Source of the DNA: an uncultured Muribaculum sp.
Lineage (GTDB): Bacteria > Bacteroidota > Bacteroidia > Bacteroidales > Muribaculaceae
NCBI RefSeq assembly: GCF_910583865.1
Contig: NZ_CAJTYX010000013.1
Span: 1-64,000, forward strand
Direction: 5' to 3'
DNA: 64,000 nucleotides
Shown: positions 10,033-19,920 of the stretch, one piece after another
Layout: the number at the start of each line of letters is the position of its first letter
Position numbering within the stretch: the stretch's first letter is position 1
The notes under the pieces: model-generated
The model's input: the letters and a program-made list of their open reading frames with translations, nothing else
Databases searched by the model: none
Told to the model about the DNA's origin: nothing
Position numbers and translations under genes: made by a program

Positions 10033-10055
10033 GATAATGAAGGTTGATTTAGTGG

Positions 10056-10063
10056 CGAAGTTA
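10056..10063 (-). promoter_or_regulatory. Putative -7 element of the GH92 gene (TAACTTCG)
   Basis: On the minus strand TAACTTCG, one base off TAnnTTTG, lies 24 bases before the GH92 ATG. It supports the start at 10032 rather than the longer open frame. No convincing -33 element is seen. Confidence 0.35.
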
Positions 10064-10267
10064 AGATATATAGCGGTATGGTGTGTTCTCATGACTGCCA
10101 AGTTTGTATGGATACATGCCAATTTGTATTTTATAATTATGGATGCGGCTGAATACCAGTATGATATACTGCGCTGCCATGTGCTGTCCCTGTCATGACG
10201 CCGAATTGGGCGCAATTTTGCCAAACTTGTCCCCTGTAGCGACAAATACAAATTATGCAAAAACGGA
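10064..10267. other. Intergenic stretch between divergent promoters, no gene seen
   Basis: AT-rich DNA between the GH92 and lipoprotein promoters. Apart from short palindromic pieces such as AGTATGATATACT near 10158 I see no gene. It is the natural place for HTCS binding because it separates two divergent mannosidase/transport transcripts. Confidence 0.4.
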
Positions 10268-10300
10268 TTTAATATTACACAAAAGAAATTAATTACTTTG
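10268..10300 (+). promoter_or_regulatory. Putative promoter of the lipoprotein-GH76-susCD operon
   Basis: A -7-like element TTACTTTG (10293-10300) lies 21 bases after a -33-like TTTA (10268-10271). It would give a leader of about 100 bases before the ATG at 10407. The same TTACTTTG variant is found upstream of acpP. Confidence 0.45.
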
Positions 10301-10406
10301 CGACATCGTTAAAATACCTTATTCATGTTGAGACCGCTTCAGGACTTCCGGCGCATTCACCATGAACACACCAAAAGCAAATTTTTATAAACCAATAATC
10401 ATCATC

Positions 10407-12215
10407 ATGAAATTAAGAAAAGCTCTCGGATTCATCAGGCTCTTTGCCCTGCTCGGCTGCATCGCCATGTTGGCACAGTCGTGTTCTGACGATGACAAGG
10501 AGACCTTTGGCGACAAGATTGTCGGTCAAGGTTCAGTCTCCGGTCTTGTGACTGACGAATTAATGACTCCCATACCAGGGGTGACAGTCACTGACCGTCT
10601 CTCATCCGTCTCGGTCACGACGGGTACCGACGGACGCTACGCACTTTCAGGTGTGGATATCCACAGTGAAGGCCAGCCTGTGCTCTTCGAGAAAGAAGGC
10701 TATGAGACGGTGTCAGTGACTCTGACGCCCTCAAGTTTCGGAAAGTCGAATTCGGTTGAGAATGTAGATGTACAGATGGTCTACGCCAATGCATCCATCA
10801 GCGGTCATATCACCGACGCGCAGAATGGCGACCGTCCGTTTGAAGGTGTCACCGTCAGCGTGACGGCACAGAAAACCGCTACCACCGATGCCAACGGCTA
10901 CTACGAAATCTCCGGACTTGTGCTTCGTGACTACACTGTCACCATTTCCAAGACAGGATGTGCCACGGTGACACGCAAGGTCGCCATGTCCGACTTCGTC
11001 GATGGCAAGGCTGTGGTCGATGCAAGCATAGGCGGTGTTGAGATTCTCCGCGGACTCACGGCCGCCGATCTCGCCCTCGCTCCACGCTGGTATAATAATG
11101 AGTACAAGGGTGGCCGCAACGCAGATGCTTACCCGATGTTTGACTGGTCGGTCGACTACATGGCCACATGGACCACATGGACGGGTGACTATCAGGAGCA
11201 GAACGAAGGATCCACGCTCCGCATCCGCAATAATGCCGAGGGTCAGAAGAACCCCGCCGACACCAAGAACTTCGACACATTCGTCTATGGACGCAAGCTG
11301 ATTACTGCCGACAACAGCATAATGACCGTCCAGGTACGTACCCACCAGCCGCCATGCTCATGGGGTGTACAGGTGATCGACCTCACAGCCGCCGAACCGC
11401 AGGCCGAACTGGTAGGCGCGATCCGCGTGTGCGACACCGGTTCTTACATGAACGAGACTTTCGATCTCTCCAAGTATATCGGCAAGGAAGTGGTGATAGT
11501 CATCGGACAGTTCCGTATGGAGACCGGCGACTACTGGCACCAGCTCGTGCTGCGTCGCGTGGCTTTCGCCGGTGAGGCCTTCACCGAATATACCCAGTGG
11601 CTTCCCGGTGCCGATGTCGCCGGACTCGAGAACTGGCACATGACCGAATCGATAGTGCGCTCTTCGATGCCTCAGGACCGCACTCACTTCGTGGGCCAGG
11701 GCCCTTCAGGCAATCGCGATGACTATCAGCCTGCCTATTCGCAGTGGGCGGAACTCGGCCATGCCATGGCTTACTGGACATTCATGCCTCTCCATAAGGA
11801 TCCCGAGGCATTCAACGGCGACGGCTACCTGATCAAGACCCGTGGTAACGAAGCGCCCAATACGAAAGAGCCGGAATCGTACATCTACGCCAAGTTCTCC
11901 ATCAAGGGGGGTGCCGACAAGTTCAAGTTCACCACACGCAACTATGGTTCCAACTACACCTTCTTCAAGCTCACCGCAATCTCTATGGACTGCAACGCCA
12001 CCGCGCTCGCTCCTGTCAGCAACACAGCCAACGAGGCCTCCGCTGCCGACGACGGATGCTGGAAGTTCAAGCACGACGACAACAAGATGTGCGACTTTGT
12101 CTACGACCTTTCGGCCTATGACGGTCAGGACGTGATGATCCTGATATCCGTGCACAACGGTGAGCTTAACGGCGACGAGAACAAGCTCGTGATCGGCGCG
12201 ATAGATCTCCAATAA
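10407..12215 (+). CDS. Outer-membrane lipoprotein with two carboxypeptidase-regulatory-like domains
   Basis: A 602-residue lipoprotein: MKLRKALGF... leads to the lipobox region AMLAQSC followed by acidic SDDDKE, a pattern favouring export to the cell surface in Bacteroidota. Two carboxypeptidase regulatory-like beta-sandwich domains follow (GSVSGLVTDELMTPIPGVTV and ASISGHITDAQ...FEGVTVSV). The remaining ~350 residues show no family I can name. An in-frame ATG at 10362 exists, but its extra 15 residues are not needed for the signal peptide. It is the first gene of the operon with GH76, SusC, SusD and the DUF3823 protein, so a surface glycan-binding role is likely but inferred. Confidence 0.75.
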   Translation: MKLRKALGFIRLFALLGCIAMLAQSCSDDDKETFGDKIVGQGSVSGLVTDELMTPIPGVTVTDRLSSVSVTTGTDGRYALSGVDIHSEGQPVLFEKEGYETVSVTLTPSSFGKSNSVENVDVQMVYANASISGHITDAQNGDRPFEGVTVSVTAQKTATTDANGYYEISGLVLRDYTVTISKTGCATVTRKVAMSDFVDGKAVVDASIGGVEILRGLTAADLALAPRWYNNEYKGGRNADAYPMFDWSVDYMATWTTWTGDYQEQNEGSTLRIRNNAEGQKNPADTKNFDTFVYGRKLITADNSIMTVQVRTHQPPCSWGVQVIDLTAAEPQAELVGAIRVCDTGSYMNETFDLSKYIGKEVVIVIGQFRMETGDYWHQLVLRRVAFAGEAFTEYTQWLPGADVAGLENWHMTESIVRSSMPQDRTHFVGQGPSGNRDDYQPAYSQWAELGHAMAYWTFMPLHKDPEAFNGDGYLIKTRGNEAPNTKEPESYIYAKFSIKGGADKFKFTTRNYGSNYTFFKLTAISMDCNATALAPVSNTANEASAADDGCWKFKHDDNKMCDFVYDLSAYDGQDVMILISVHNGELNGDENKLVIGAIDLQ

Positions 12216-12249
12216 TATCCATATCCGATATAACCAATCTCAAAAAACA

Positions 12250-13695
12250 ATGAACCGACACATAATATCGGCTACAGTTTTGGTGATGGCGGCATCTGCC
12301 TGCTCCTCCGACGGTCCTGAAGAAAACGGGACGTCGAAGGAGCCGGGAGCGCCGATTGTCGCCGGATCGGTCGCCGAACAGAACACCTTGCGTGCCATTT
12401 CCATTATTGATGCCGCTGTCGACAACTACTTCGACAAGCAGTCGATGGCCATGAGCCGCTACTACAATCCCTACACCGGACAGAAGTCGTCCGAACTGGG
12501 AAGCGTGTGGATGTACACCGGTGCCATCGAGGCCGTCAACGCCACCCTCAGGGCCATGAAGGCTCTCAAGGCCGACGGAAACAGCGCCGTCTATGACAGC
12601 AACTGGACACGCTACACACAGCTCCTCGAGAGCCTTGTCGACAACGCAGACTACTATGCAGGCACATACAGCCTCTGCTCATATACAGGCACCAACACCT
12701 GGACCGTCTACGCCGTCAACCGTACCTCCGGCAAAGGTGGCGCCGACGTGACGGGCGTACTCAACGTCTACGACGACCAGGAATGGTTTATCCGCGAGCT
12801 TATCGAGGCCTACCGCGTGACCGGTGCCCCGAAATATCTCGAGAAGGCCGAATATCTCGCTTCCTATGTGCTCGACGGGTGGGATTGCACCCTCGACGGC
12901 AATGGCAAGGAGTACGGCGGCATCACCTGGGGACCGGGCTACGTCACCAAGCATTCCTGCTCCAACGGCCCGATAGTAAGCCCTCTCGTATGGCTCAGCG
13001 ATATCTACAAGGGTAAAAACGATGAGATCACCTACCGCCGCATAGCCTCCGACAAGAAGCGCTACGACGTGACGGAGACCAAGGCCGACTACTACCTCAG
13101 GATGGCGCGCAGTGTCTACGACTGGCAGAAGTCACATCTGCTCGACGCCTCCAAGGGTGTGTATTTCGATATGCTGGGCGGAAGCGGCGACATCGCCTAC
13201 GAGGAGATCGACGGTGTGCGCTACCGTGCGCACAACCGCGAGGACGGCCCTTCGGGCAAGGCATGGAGCTACAACACCGGCAGCATGCTCTCCGGAGCCA
13301 CCGATCTGGCGCGCGCCACCGGAGAAGCCTCCTACAAGGCCGACGTGAACGACCTTGTGGAGAAGAGTTTCTCCTACTTCCTCACTCCTGATTCCTCCAA
13401 GCCCGGATGCTACACACTGGACATGTCGGGGTTCGCCACATGGTTCAACGGTGTGCTCATGCGCGCATATGCCGAGGCCTACGACGTGTATCCATCCGCC
13501 GACAAGGGCTGTCAGGCGTTCCAGAACAATCTCGACTACGGTTATTCCCACTACCTCTACGCGAACATGCTCCCCGTGAGCCTTCTCGGAGGATGGAACC
13601 GCGACAGGGCCAAGTGCAACACCGAGGCCATGTTTACCTTTACGTTCGCGGCAGAGTATGCAGTGCTCGCGCAGCATGAGTTGAACAAGAAATAA
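12250..13695 (+). CDS. GH76-family lipoprotein, probable endo-alpha-1,6-mannanase
   Basis: A 481-residue lipoprotein (lipobox SACSSDG) with an alpha/alpha-barrel-like sequence of GH76, enzymes that hydrolyse the alpha-1,6-mannan backbone with retention. The key paired aspartates are Asp175-Asp176 in NVYDDQEWFIREL, matching the DD pair used as nucleophile and acid/base in this family. Other typical pieces are SVWMYTGAIEAVNA and ITWGPGYVTKHSC. It starts 35 bases after the preceding lipoprotein and 24 bases before susC, so the genes are probably one transcript. Being a lipoprotein beside SusCD, it may act at the surface to make fragments for import. Distant alpha/alpha-barrel families are the alternative. 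Confidence 0.85.
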   Translation: MNRHIISATVLVMAASACSSDGPEENGTSKEPGAPIVAGSVAEQNTLRAISIIDAAVDNYFDKQSMAMSRYYNPYTGQKSSELGSVWMYTGAIEAVNATLRAMKALKADGNSAVYDSNWTRYTQLLESLVDNADYYAGTYSLCSYTGTNTWTVYAVNRTSGKGGADVTGVLNVYDDQEWFIRELIEAYRVTGAPKYLEKAEYLASYVLDGWDCTLDGNGKEYGGITWGPGYVTKHSCSNGPIVSPLVWLSDIYKGKNDEITYRRIASDKKRYDVTETKADYYLRMARSVYDWQKSHLLDASKGVYFDMLGGSGDIAYEEIDGVRYRAHNREDGPSGKAWSYNTGSMLSGATDLARATGEASYKADVNDLVEKSFSYFLTPDSSKPGCYTLDMSGFATWFNGVLMRAYAEAYDVYPSADKGCQAFQNNLDYGYSHYLYANMLPVSLLGGWNRDRAKCNTEAMFTFTFAAEYAVLAQHELNKK

Positions 13696-13718
13696 TCATC
13701 AATCAACCAATCATTCAT

Positions 13719-16700
13719 ATGTTCAGAATCTTTAACCTAAAGACCGGAATGATCCTGTCGGTGCTGGCGCTGATTATGACGCTTGTGCCCCTGGGGGCTT
13801 CCGCTCAACGGACCGTTACCGTAACAGGTACGATCGTCGACCATGAAAACGAACCTCTCATAGGCGCGTCGGTACTGGTCAAGAACACCACCAACGGTGT
13901 CGTCACCGACATCAACGGAGAGTACACGATCAACGCTCCCGCCGATGCCACTCTCGTCTACAGCTACATCGGCTACACGCCGGTGGAGGAGAAGGTCAAC
14001 GGACGCACATCGATTAACGTGGTCCTCAGCCTCGACGTCCAGATGATGGACGAAGTAGTGGTAGTGGGCTATGGTGTGCAGCGCCGCGGATCGATCACCG
14101 GCGCCGTATCGGCCCTCAAGGGCGACGCCATGATCAAGACCAACAACGAGAACCCCCAGAACATGCTTACCGGTAAGATTCCCGGCGTGCGTGTATGGCA
14201 GAAGAGTTCCGAACCCGGTACCTACAACAACAACTTCGACGTGCGCGGCCTTGGCAGCCCGCTCGTGGTCATCGACGGCGTGCCCCGCACGGTCGAGGAC
14301 TTCCAGCGCCTCAACGCCAATGACATCGCCGACGTGTCGGTGCTGAAGGATGCCGCTGCCGCCATCTACGGTGTGCGCGCTGCCAACGGCGTCCTCCTCG
14401 TCACCACAAAAACGGGGGGGTAGGGGCCACTAAAGTAAGCTATAACGGCTCATTTACAATGCAGAAGCCCTCGCGCATGCCTCGCCTTGCCGACGCTGCG
14501 GGCGCCATGACACTCTACAATGAAAAGTCGCGCAACAACATCAACGGCGGCTCAATCATCTACACTCCCGAGGACTTCGAGGCTTTCGCCAACGGCACAC
14601 GCAAGCAGAGCGACTGGAACAGCCTCGTCATCGCCGACTGGGCACCCCAGACACAGCACGACCTCAGCATCTCCGGCGGCAACGAGCGCACCCAGTTCTT
14701 CGCCTCGATGGGATACATCTACCAGGAAGGTATCTTCAAGTCGGGCGACCTCAACTACAATAAGTTCAACATCCGCTCGAACATCTCCACCAAGCTTTGG
14801 AAGGGTGTGAAAGTCGACCTCAACATCGCAGGCATGTCCGACAACCGCAACACTCCCTACTATAGCTCGGTAGACCTCATCCGCAACTACTGGGCGCAGG
14901 GCGTCCTCCATCCCGCATATGCCGATCCGGCAGGAACCATGCTCAACTATGCCGGTCTCGACCTTGAGAAGAACACCGTGGCCATGATGACTTCCGATAT
15001 ATCCGGCCATCGCAAGTACCGCAAGAAATCGCTCCAGACAGGCGCCACACTCAACCTCGACTTCGGCGAATGGTGGGCACCGCTCAAAGGTCTTGTCGGC
15101 AAGGCTCTCGTAAGCTACGACTATCAGGTCGACAACAACGAGATCTACCGCAAGGAATACTATCAGTATGCCCTCGCTTCCGACGGCTCATATTCCCAGA
15201 AGGTCTTTGCTGGAAGCTCCCCCTCCAATCTGCGTCGCGAATTCTACGACAAGTCGCAGCTCCTCTCGCAGTTCACCCTCAACTACAACCGTACCGTCGC
15301 CGAAAAGCATCATGTGGGCGCTCTCGTCGGCTGGGAGACTACAAGCCGTCACGGCGATAACTTCTATGCCTACCGCGACCTCGCATATTCAGTGCCCTAC
15401 CTTCTGGCAGGTGTCGAGGACGGTCAGGTCGGATCTATGAATTCCGGCACCGGCGACCTATATGACTCGGCCAACGAGGCTCTTATAGGACGTCTCACCT
15501 ATGATTTCGAGAACCGCTACCTCATCGAGGGACAGTTCCGTTACGACGGCTCGTCTAAGTTTGCCAACGGCCATCGCTGGGGTTTCTTCCCCTCGGTGTC
15601 GGCAGGATGGCGTGTCAGCGAGGAGCCTTGGATGAAGGATCTTGATGTCAACGCCTTCATCGACCAGCTGAAGCTCCGTGCCAGCTACGGTGAGATGGGC
15701 GATGACGGCTCGATCAACTACGAGTGGCTTCAGGGTTACACCTACCGTGGCGGAACAATCGCCGACAACGGCAACTACAACGGCTATTCTCCCGGCTTTA
15801 TCTTCAACGGCAAGTACACCTATGGTGCCGAGCCTACAGCCATACCCAACCCGGCTCTGTCGTGGTACAAGGCCAAGACATTCAACATCGGTGTCGATTT
15901 CGAAGGTGGCAACGGTATTATCGGCGTCACCGCCGACTACTTCGTGCGCAACCGCAGCGGCCTGATGGAACGTCGTGGCGGCGAGCTGCCCACCGTGGTA
16001 GGTGCCACCGCACCCAAGGAGAATGTCAACTCCGACCGTCATCTCGGATTCGAGGTGCAGCTCTCACACCGCTACTCTATCGGCGACTGGTCGTGGAGCG
16101 CGCGAGGCATCTTCTCGATTACCCGCAACAAGTATATCACCGCCGTGCAGAACGGCCCGTACTCCAACTCCTACGACAAGTGGCGTCACGACAACCTAAA
16201 CAACCGCTATCAGGGCGTGCAGTTCGGCTATGAAGGTGCCGGACGTTATGAGAACTGGTATCAGATCTGGAATGAGAAGCTCTATACCGAGCGCGACGTT
16301 GTGCCCGGCGACTACCGCTACAAGGACTGGAACGGTGACGGTGAGATCAACGACCTCGACGAGCATCCCTACGCCTACGACCAGACCCCATGGATGAACT
16401 TCTCGCTCGACCTCAACCTCCGCTGGCGCGACATCGACTTCAACATGCTCTGGCAGGGCTCGGCCCTCGGCTCGATGAAGTATGAGGAACCTCTTTACGC
16501 CATCTGGGGTTCGAACGGCGGCGGCGCTCTCGAGCAGTTCATGGACCGCTGGCACACGGTGGATCCCAACGCCGACATCTACGATCCCAATGCCGAATGG
16601 GTAAAAGGCTACTACGCTTTTACGGGACGTTCGCCCAAGGCCAACTCTGACTTCAACCGCGTCTCTACCGACTATCTGCGTCTGAAGAGCGTCGAGATTG

Positions 16701-16879
16701 GCTACACGCTTCCGCGCAAGCTCCTTCGCGGCAACACGGTACGTATCTACTTCAACTGCTACAACCCTGTTACCTTTACAAAGGTGAAGTTTGTCGATCC
16801 CGAGCATCCCGATTCCGACCTCGGCCGTCTGTACCCGCTTAACCGCACCTATACTATTGGTTTGAACCTCTCTCTCTAA
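13719..16879 (+). CDS. susC: SusC/RagA-family TonB-dependent transporter, frameshifted at a G7 tract
   Basis: The SusC outer-membrane barrel would import manno-oligosaccharides using TonB energy. As sequenced it is split. The first frame ends at TAG 14421-14423 after 234 residues: signal peptide, carboxypeptidase-regulatory domain TGTIVDHENEPLIGASV, then the plug with MDEVVVVGYGVQRRGSITGAV. The second frame (first ATG 14459, 806 residues) carries the barrel and ends in the typical short aromatic/hydrophobic terminus GLNLSL. Adding one G to the seven Gs at 14414-14420 joins the frames (TTKTGGVGATKVSYNGSF) into about 1053 residues, a normal SusC length. SusD follows after 21 bases. A real mutation, a phase-variable tract and a base-calling error all fit. 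Confidence 0.93.
14414..14420 (+). repeat. G7 homopolymer at the susC frameshift
   Basis: Seven G in a row directly precede the premature TAG of susC. Eight G would restore the full frame. Homopolymers of this kind slip during replication and are also a common site of sequencing error. Confidence 0.85.
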
Positions 16880-16900
16880 ATCACTAACTTTGCAACTACA

Positions 16901-18958
16901 ATGAAAAAAATCATCATAGCCGCCATGCTGGGTTTAGGAATGCTGACATCGTGTGTGGATCTTGACATAGCTCCCAAGAACATGATGACTTCCGACGACC
17001 TCCTGTCTAACGAGGCGGGCATGGAAATCTACCTGGCGGAACTCTACAGCAATCTTCCTCTGGAGGATCTCAAATATCTCCCCGAACGCGGTCTCGACTA
17101 CAACGGCTGGCTCTGCTCGAAGGGTATCGAGGGTACCGGCGAGGCTGTAGGACGCGACGGACTCGTGCGCACGTTCACGGGCGAGTCGTCGAACTACTGG
17201 GACCGTGCGTTCCCCATTATCCGTAAGTGCAACTTCCTTATGGAGAATCTTCCCCAGTATAAGGGCAACTACTCCGACGTGGCCTACAACAACTATCTCG
17301 GACAGGCCTATTTCTGCCGTGCGATGATATTCACCCACATGGCCATGCGCTTCGGCGGTTTCCCTCTGGTGACGCGCGTGATCAACTATCCCGGCGACGC
17401 CGAGCTTGAAGTGCCTCGCTCTACCGAGGAGCAGGCCTGGGACCAGATTCTTTCCGACTATGACATGGCTGCCGAGCTTCTCGCCCCCGAGAGCCTCAAG
17501 CGCGGTTACGTCAACCGCTATGTGGCCCTCGCCTATAAGTCAAGCGCCATGCTTTATGCCGGTTCTGTGGCCAAGTACAATCAGACCGTCGACGGTCATC
17601 TCACCGGATTCGGCAGTAAGACCGGCGTGCGTGTGATCGGCTTCGACGAGACCCGCTGGGAGGCCGCTTCCAAGAAGTATTTTTCCGAGGCCTATAAGGC
17701 TGCTTCGACGGTGATAACCGACGGCAAGTACGCCCTTCATAAGGCAAAATGGGTGGCCGGCGACGCCCAGGCCCAGTTTGAGAACCTTGTCGACATGACA
17801 TCGAATCTCAGCAGCCCCGAGCACATATGGGTTAAGGAGTATCTCTACCCCACCACCACCCACGGCTACGACAACTACAACGGTCCTTATCTCCCGGGCG
17901 GTGCATATCCCTATCATTCTCCCCTTAGCTGCGGCACATGCCCGACAGCCGACTTCGTGGAGCTTTTCGACGGCTTCGAGCGCTATTCCGACGGCACTCT
18001 GAAGGTGACCACCGGCGACAACATCATGGAGGGCGAATACCTGATGTTCGACGATCCCTATGACTTCTTCAAGAACGCCGAACCCCGTCTGCGCGCACAG
18101 GTGATCTTCCCCGGTGACTATTTCGCAGGGCAGAAGGTCGAGATGTATGCCGGATCCTACACAGGTAGTCTCCCCGCTACCCATCTTATGGATGACTACA
18201 GCTACGGACAGGCTGACCAGAGCTATACCAACGGACCCAAGGGTGGACAGCTCGTCATGAGCTCGTCACCTACCGAAGTAAAGTATGTGACTGCTCCCGA
18301 CGGATCGCAGAAGCGTGCTACCGGTCCTTGCGGACCTTACAAGGACTGGGGTGAATCCGGCGTATCCGGTCTCGTTACCCGCAAGTGGCTCGATCCCGAC
18401 TTCCGCGGTGGCCGCGAGGGTGTGTGCGACCAGCCTTATATCCTGATGCGTTATGCCGAGGTGCTTCTCGACGCCGCAGAGGCAGCCGTTGAGCTTGCGC
18501 TCGCAGGTGCTCCCTCTCCCGACAATACCGACATGCTCGCCGTGGCTACCCAGGCTATCAAGGATATCCGCGAGAGGGCCGGTGCCGACCCGCTCCTGGG
18601 ATCACTCACCGGTTCGATTGAGAGCCGCAACATCGTCCGCAAGGAACGCCGCAAGGAGCTTGCCTTCGAGCATCAGGTGAAGTGGGATCTCCGCCGCTGG
18701 CGCGTGCAGCACTATGCCGGACGCGACGGCTTCTGGGGCGAAACCCGCAATAAGGACAAGTTCAGCGACAACAACAATTACCGTTGCCGCGGCCTCTATC
18801 CTTTCTATTGCACAGAAAACGGCAAGTACTTCTTCGACACCCATTTCCAGAACATGGCTTCCAAGCAGTTCAGCTACAATCAGGTAGACTACTACTTCGA
18901 GGTTCCCGGCGGTCAGGTGGCAAAGAGTCCTGTGATTGACCAGCAGCCCAACCGTTAA
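16901..18958 (+). CDS. susD: SusD/RagB-family outer-membrane glycan-binding lipoprotein
   Basis: A 685-residue lipoprotein (MKKIIIAAMLGLGMLTSC) of the SusD family, which forms the lid of the SusC channel and binds the glycan at the cell surface. SusD-typical pieces are LAELYSNLP, YLGQAYFCRAMIFTHMAMRFGGFPLVT, the helical repeat region around EAYKAASTVITDGKYAL, and the C-terminal block LMRYAEVLLDAAEA...RNIVRKERRKELAFE. It is somewhat longer than many SusD proteins. It starts 21 bases after susC and 42 bases before the DUF3823 gene, within one operon. Ligand specificity is inferred from the mannosidase neighbours. Confidence 0.95.
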   Translation: MKKIIIAAMLGLGMLTSCVDLDIAPKNMMTSDDLLSNEAGMEIYLAELYSNLPLEDLKYLPERGLDYNGWLCSKGIEGTGEAVGRDGLVRTFTGESSNYWDRAFPIIRKCNFLMENLPQYKGNYSDVAYNNYLGQAYFCRAMIFTHMAMRFGGFPLVTRVINYPGDAELEVPRSTEEQAWDQILSDYDMAAELLAPESLKRGYVNRYVALAYKSSAMLYAGSVAKYNQTVDGHLTGFGSKTGVRVIGFDETRWEAASKKYFSEAYKAASTVITDGKYALHKAKWVAGDAQAQFENLVDMTSNLSSPEHIWVKEYLYPTTTHGYDNYNGPYLPGGAYPYHSPLSCGTCPTADFVELFDGFERYSDGTLKVTTGDNIMEGEYLMFDDPYDFFKNAEPRLRAQVIFPGDYFAGQKVEMYAGSYTGSLPATHLMDDYSYGQADQSYTNGPKGGQLVMSSSPTEVKYVTAPDGSQKRATGPCGPYKDWGESGVSGLVTRKWLDPDFRGGREGVCDQPYILMRYAEVLLDAAEAAVELALAGAPSPDNTDMLAVATQAIKDIRERAGADPLLGSLTGSIESRNIVRKERRKELAFEHQVKWDLRRWRVQHYAGRDGFWGETRNKDKFSDNNNYRCRGLYPFYCTENGKYFFDTHFQNMASKQFSYNQVDYYFEVPGGQVAKSPVIDQQPNR

Positions 18959-19000
18959 CAACATCAGCTCATGGTTTGACTTGAATAATTTGAAAATACA

Positions 19001-19816
19001 ATGAAAAAAATCTCAATATTTGGCGCAATAGCTGCTATTATGATGTCGTCGTTAAGCTCATGCAGTCTCTTCGAGATGGACAACTACGACGAACCGGAGG
19101 AGACCATCTGGGGCGAAGTCGTAGACGTGGCCACCGGAGAGCGCGTGCTCACCGACCAGGGCAGCGAGGGTATCCGTGTGCGTCTCACCGAACTCAGTTG
19201 GGGCGACAATGTGCAGCACAACCCCGACTTCTTCGCGATGCCAGACGGTACTTTCCAGAACACCAAGATCTTCAAGGGTCATTATTATGTACGTATCGAC
19301 GGCCCGTTCATCCCCATCGTCCGCGAGACTCCCGACGGCAACGTCATCGAGGATGGCGGCAAGGAGCTGGACATAAAGGGCAAGACCACCGTGCGATTCG
19401 AGGTGCAGCCTTTCCTGAAGGTGGAATTTGTCGGCACTCCGACCGTAAGCAACGGCCAGATCAAGGCCAAGGTGAAAGTGACACGCGCAGTGTCGCCCGA
19501 GGAGTTCCGCGCCAAGATCGAGCCTACGCGCTCCGACTATTCCGACAACCTGCTCAATGTCACCGACGTGCAGCTCTTCGTAAGCTACTCCCATTCTGTG
19601 GGTTACCGTGCCCGCGACGACCGTTGGACCAATGGCTTGAAATATAACGGCTCTTCCTTCGACGAGCTGCTCGGGCAGCCTGTGACTATCACCTCCGCAG
19701 GTGAGATCCCCTCCGGCCGCAGGGTATATATCCGTGCCGCCGCCCGTATCAACTACACTACTGCCGAAGTATATCGCTACAACTATAGCGAGCCTATGGA
19801 AGTGCTGATTCCTTAG
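19001..19816 (+). CDS. DUF3823-family lipoprotein
   Basis: A 271-residue lipoprotein (lipobox SSLSSCSLFE) resembling DUF3823 proteins, which often follow SusC/SusD genes. The family pattern is visible in TIWGEVVDVATGERV, the segment around RLTELSWGDN, and FFAMPDGTFQNTKIFKGHYYV, suggesting two beta-sandwich domains. It is the last gene before a terminator, completing the operon. A surface glycan-binding or SusCD accessory role is likely by position; no catalytic residues are evident. Confidence 0.8.
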   Translation: MKKISIFGAIAAIMMSSLSSCSLFEMDNYDEPEETIWGEVVDVATGERVLTDQGSEGIRVRLTELSWGDNVQHNPDFFAMPDGTFQNTKIFKGHYYVRIDGPFIPIVRETPDGNVIEDGGKELDIKGKTTVRFEVQPFLKVEFVGTPTVSNGQIKAKVKVTRAVSPEEFRAKIEPTRSDYSDNLLNVTDVQLFVSYSHSVGYRARDDRWTNGLKYNGSSFDELLGQPVTITSAGEIPSGRRVYIRAAARINYTTAEVYRYNYSEPMEVLIP

Positions 19817-19846
19817 GCCTTGGGCATAAGATTAGTCTATGACAAT

Positions 19847-19893
19847 CGGGCCGCGTCGGACGGGGATATCTCTTCAGGCGTGGCCCGGTTTTT
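19847..19893 (+). terminator. Intrinsic terminator after the susCD operon
   Basis: CGGGCCGCG (19847-19855) pairs with CGTGGCCCG (19879-19887) with one mismatch, followed by five T at 19889-19893. It separates the DUF3823 gene from the next gene, which starts at 19921. Confidence 0.65.
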
Positions 19894-19920
19894 ACTTATA
19901 CAAAGACAAAAATTTCGATA

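Noticed and set aside
10362..10406. Upstream ATG of the lipoprotein at 10362
   Set aside because: It adds 15 residues in front of a complete lipoprotein signal peptide.
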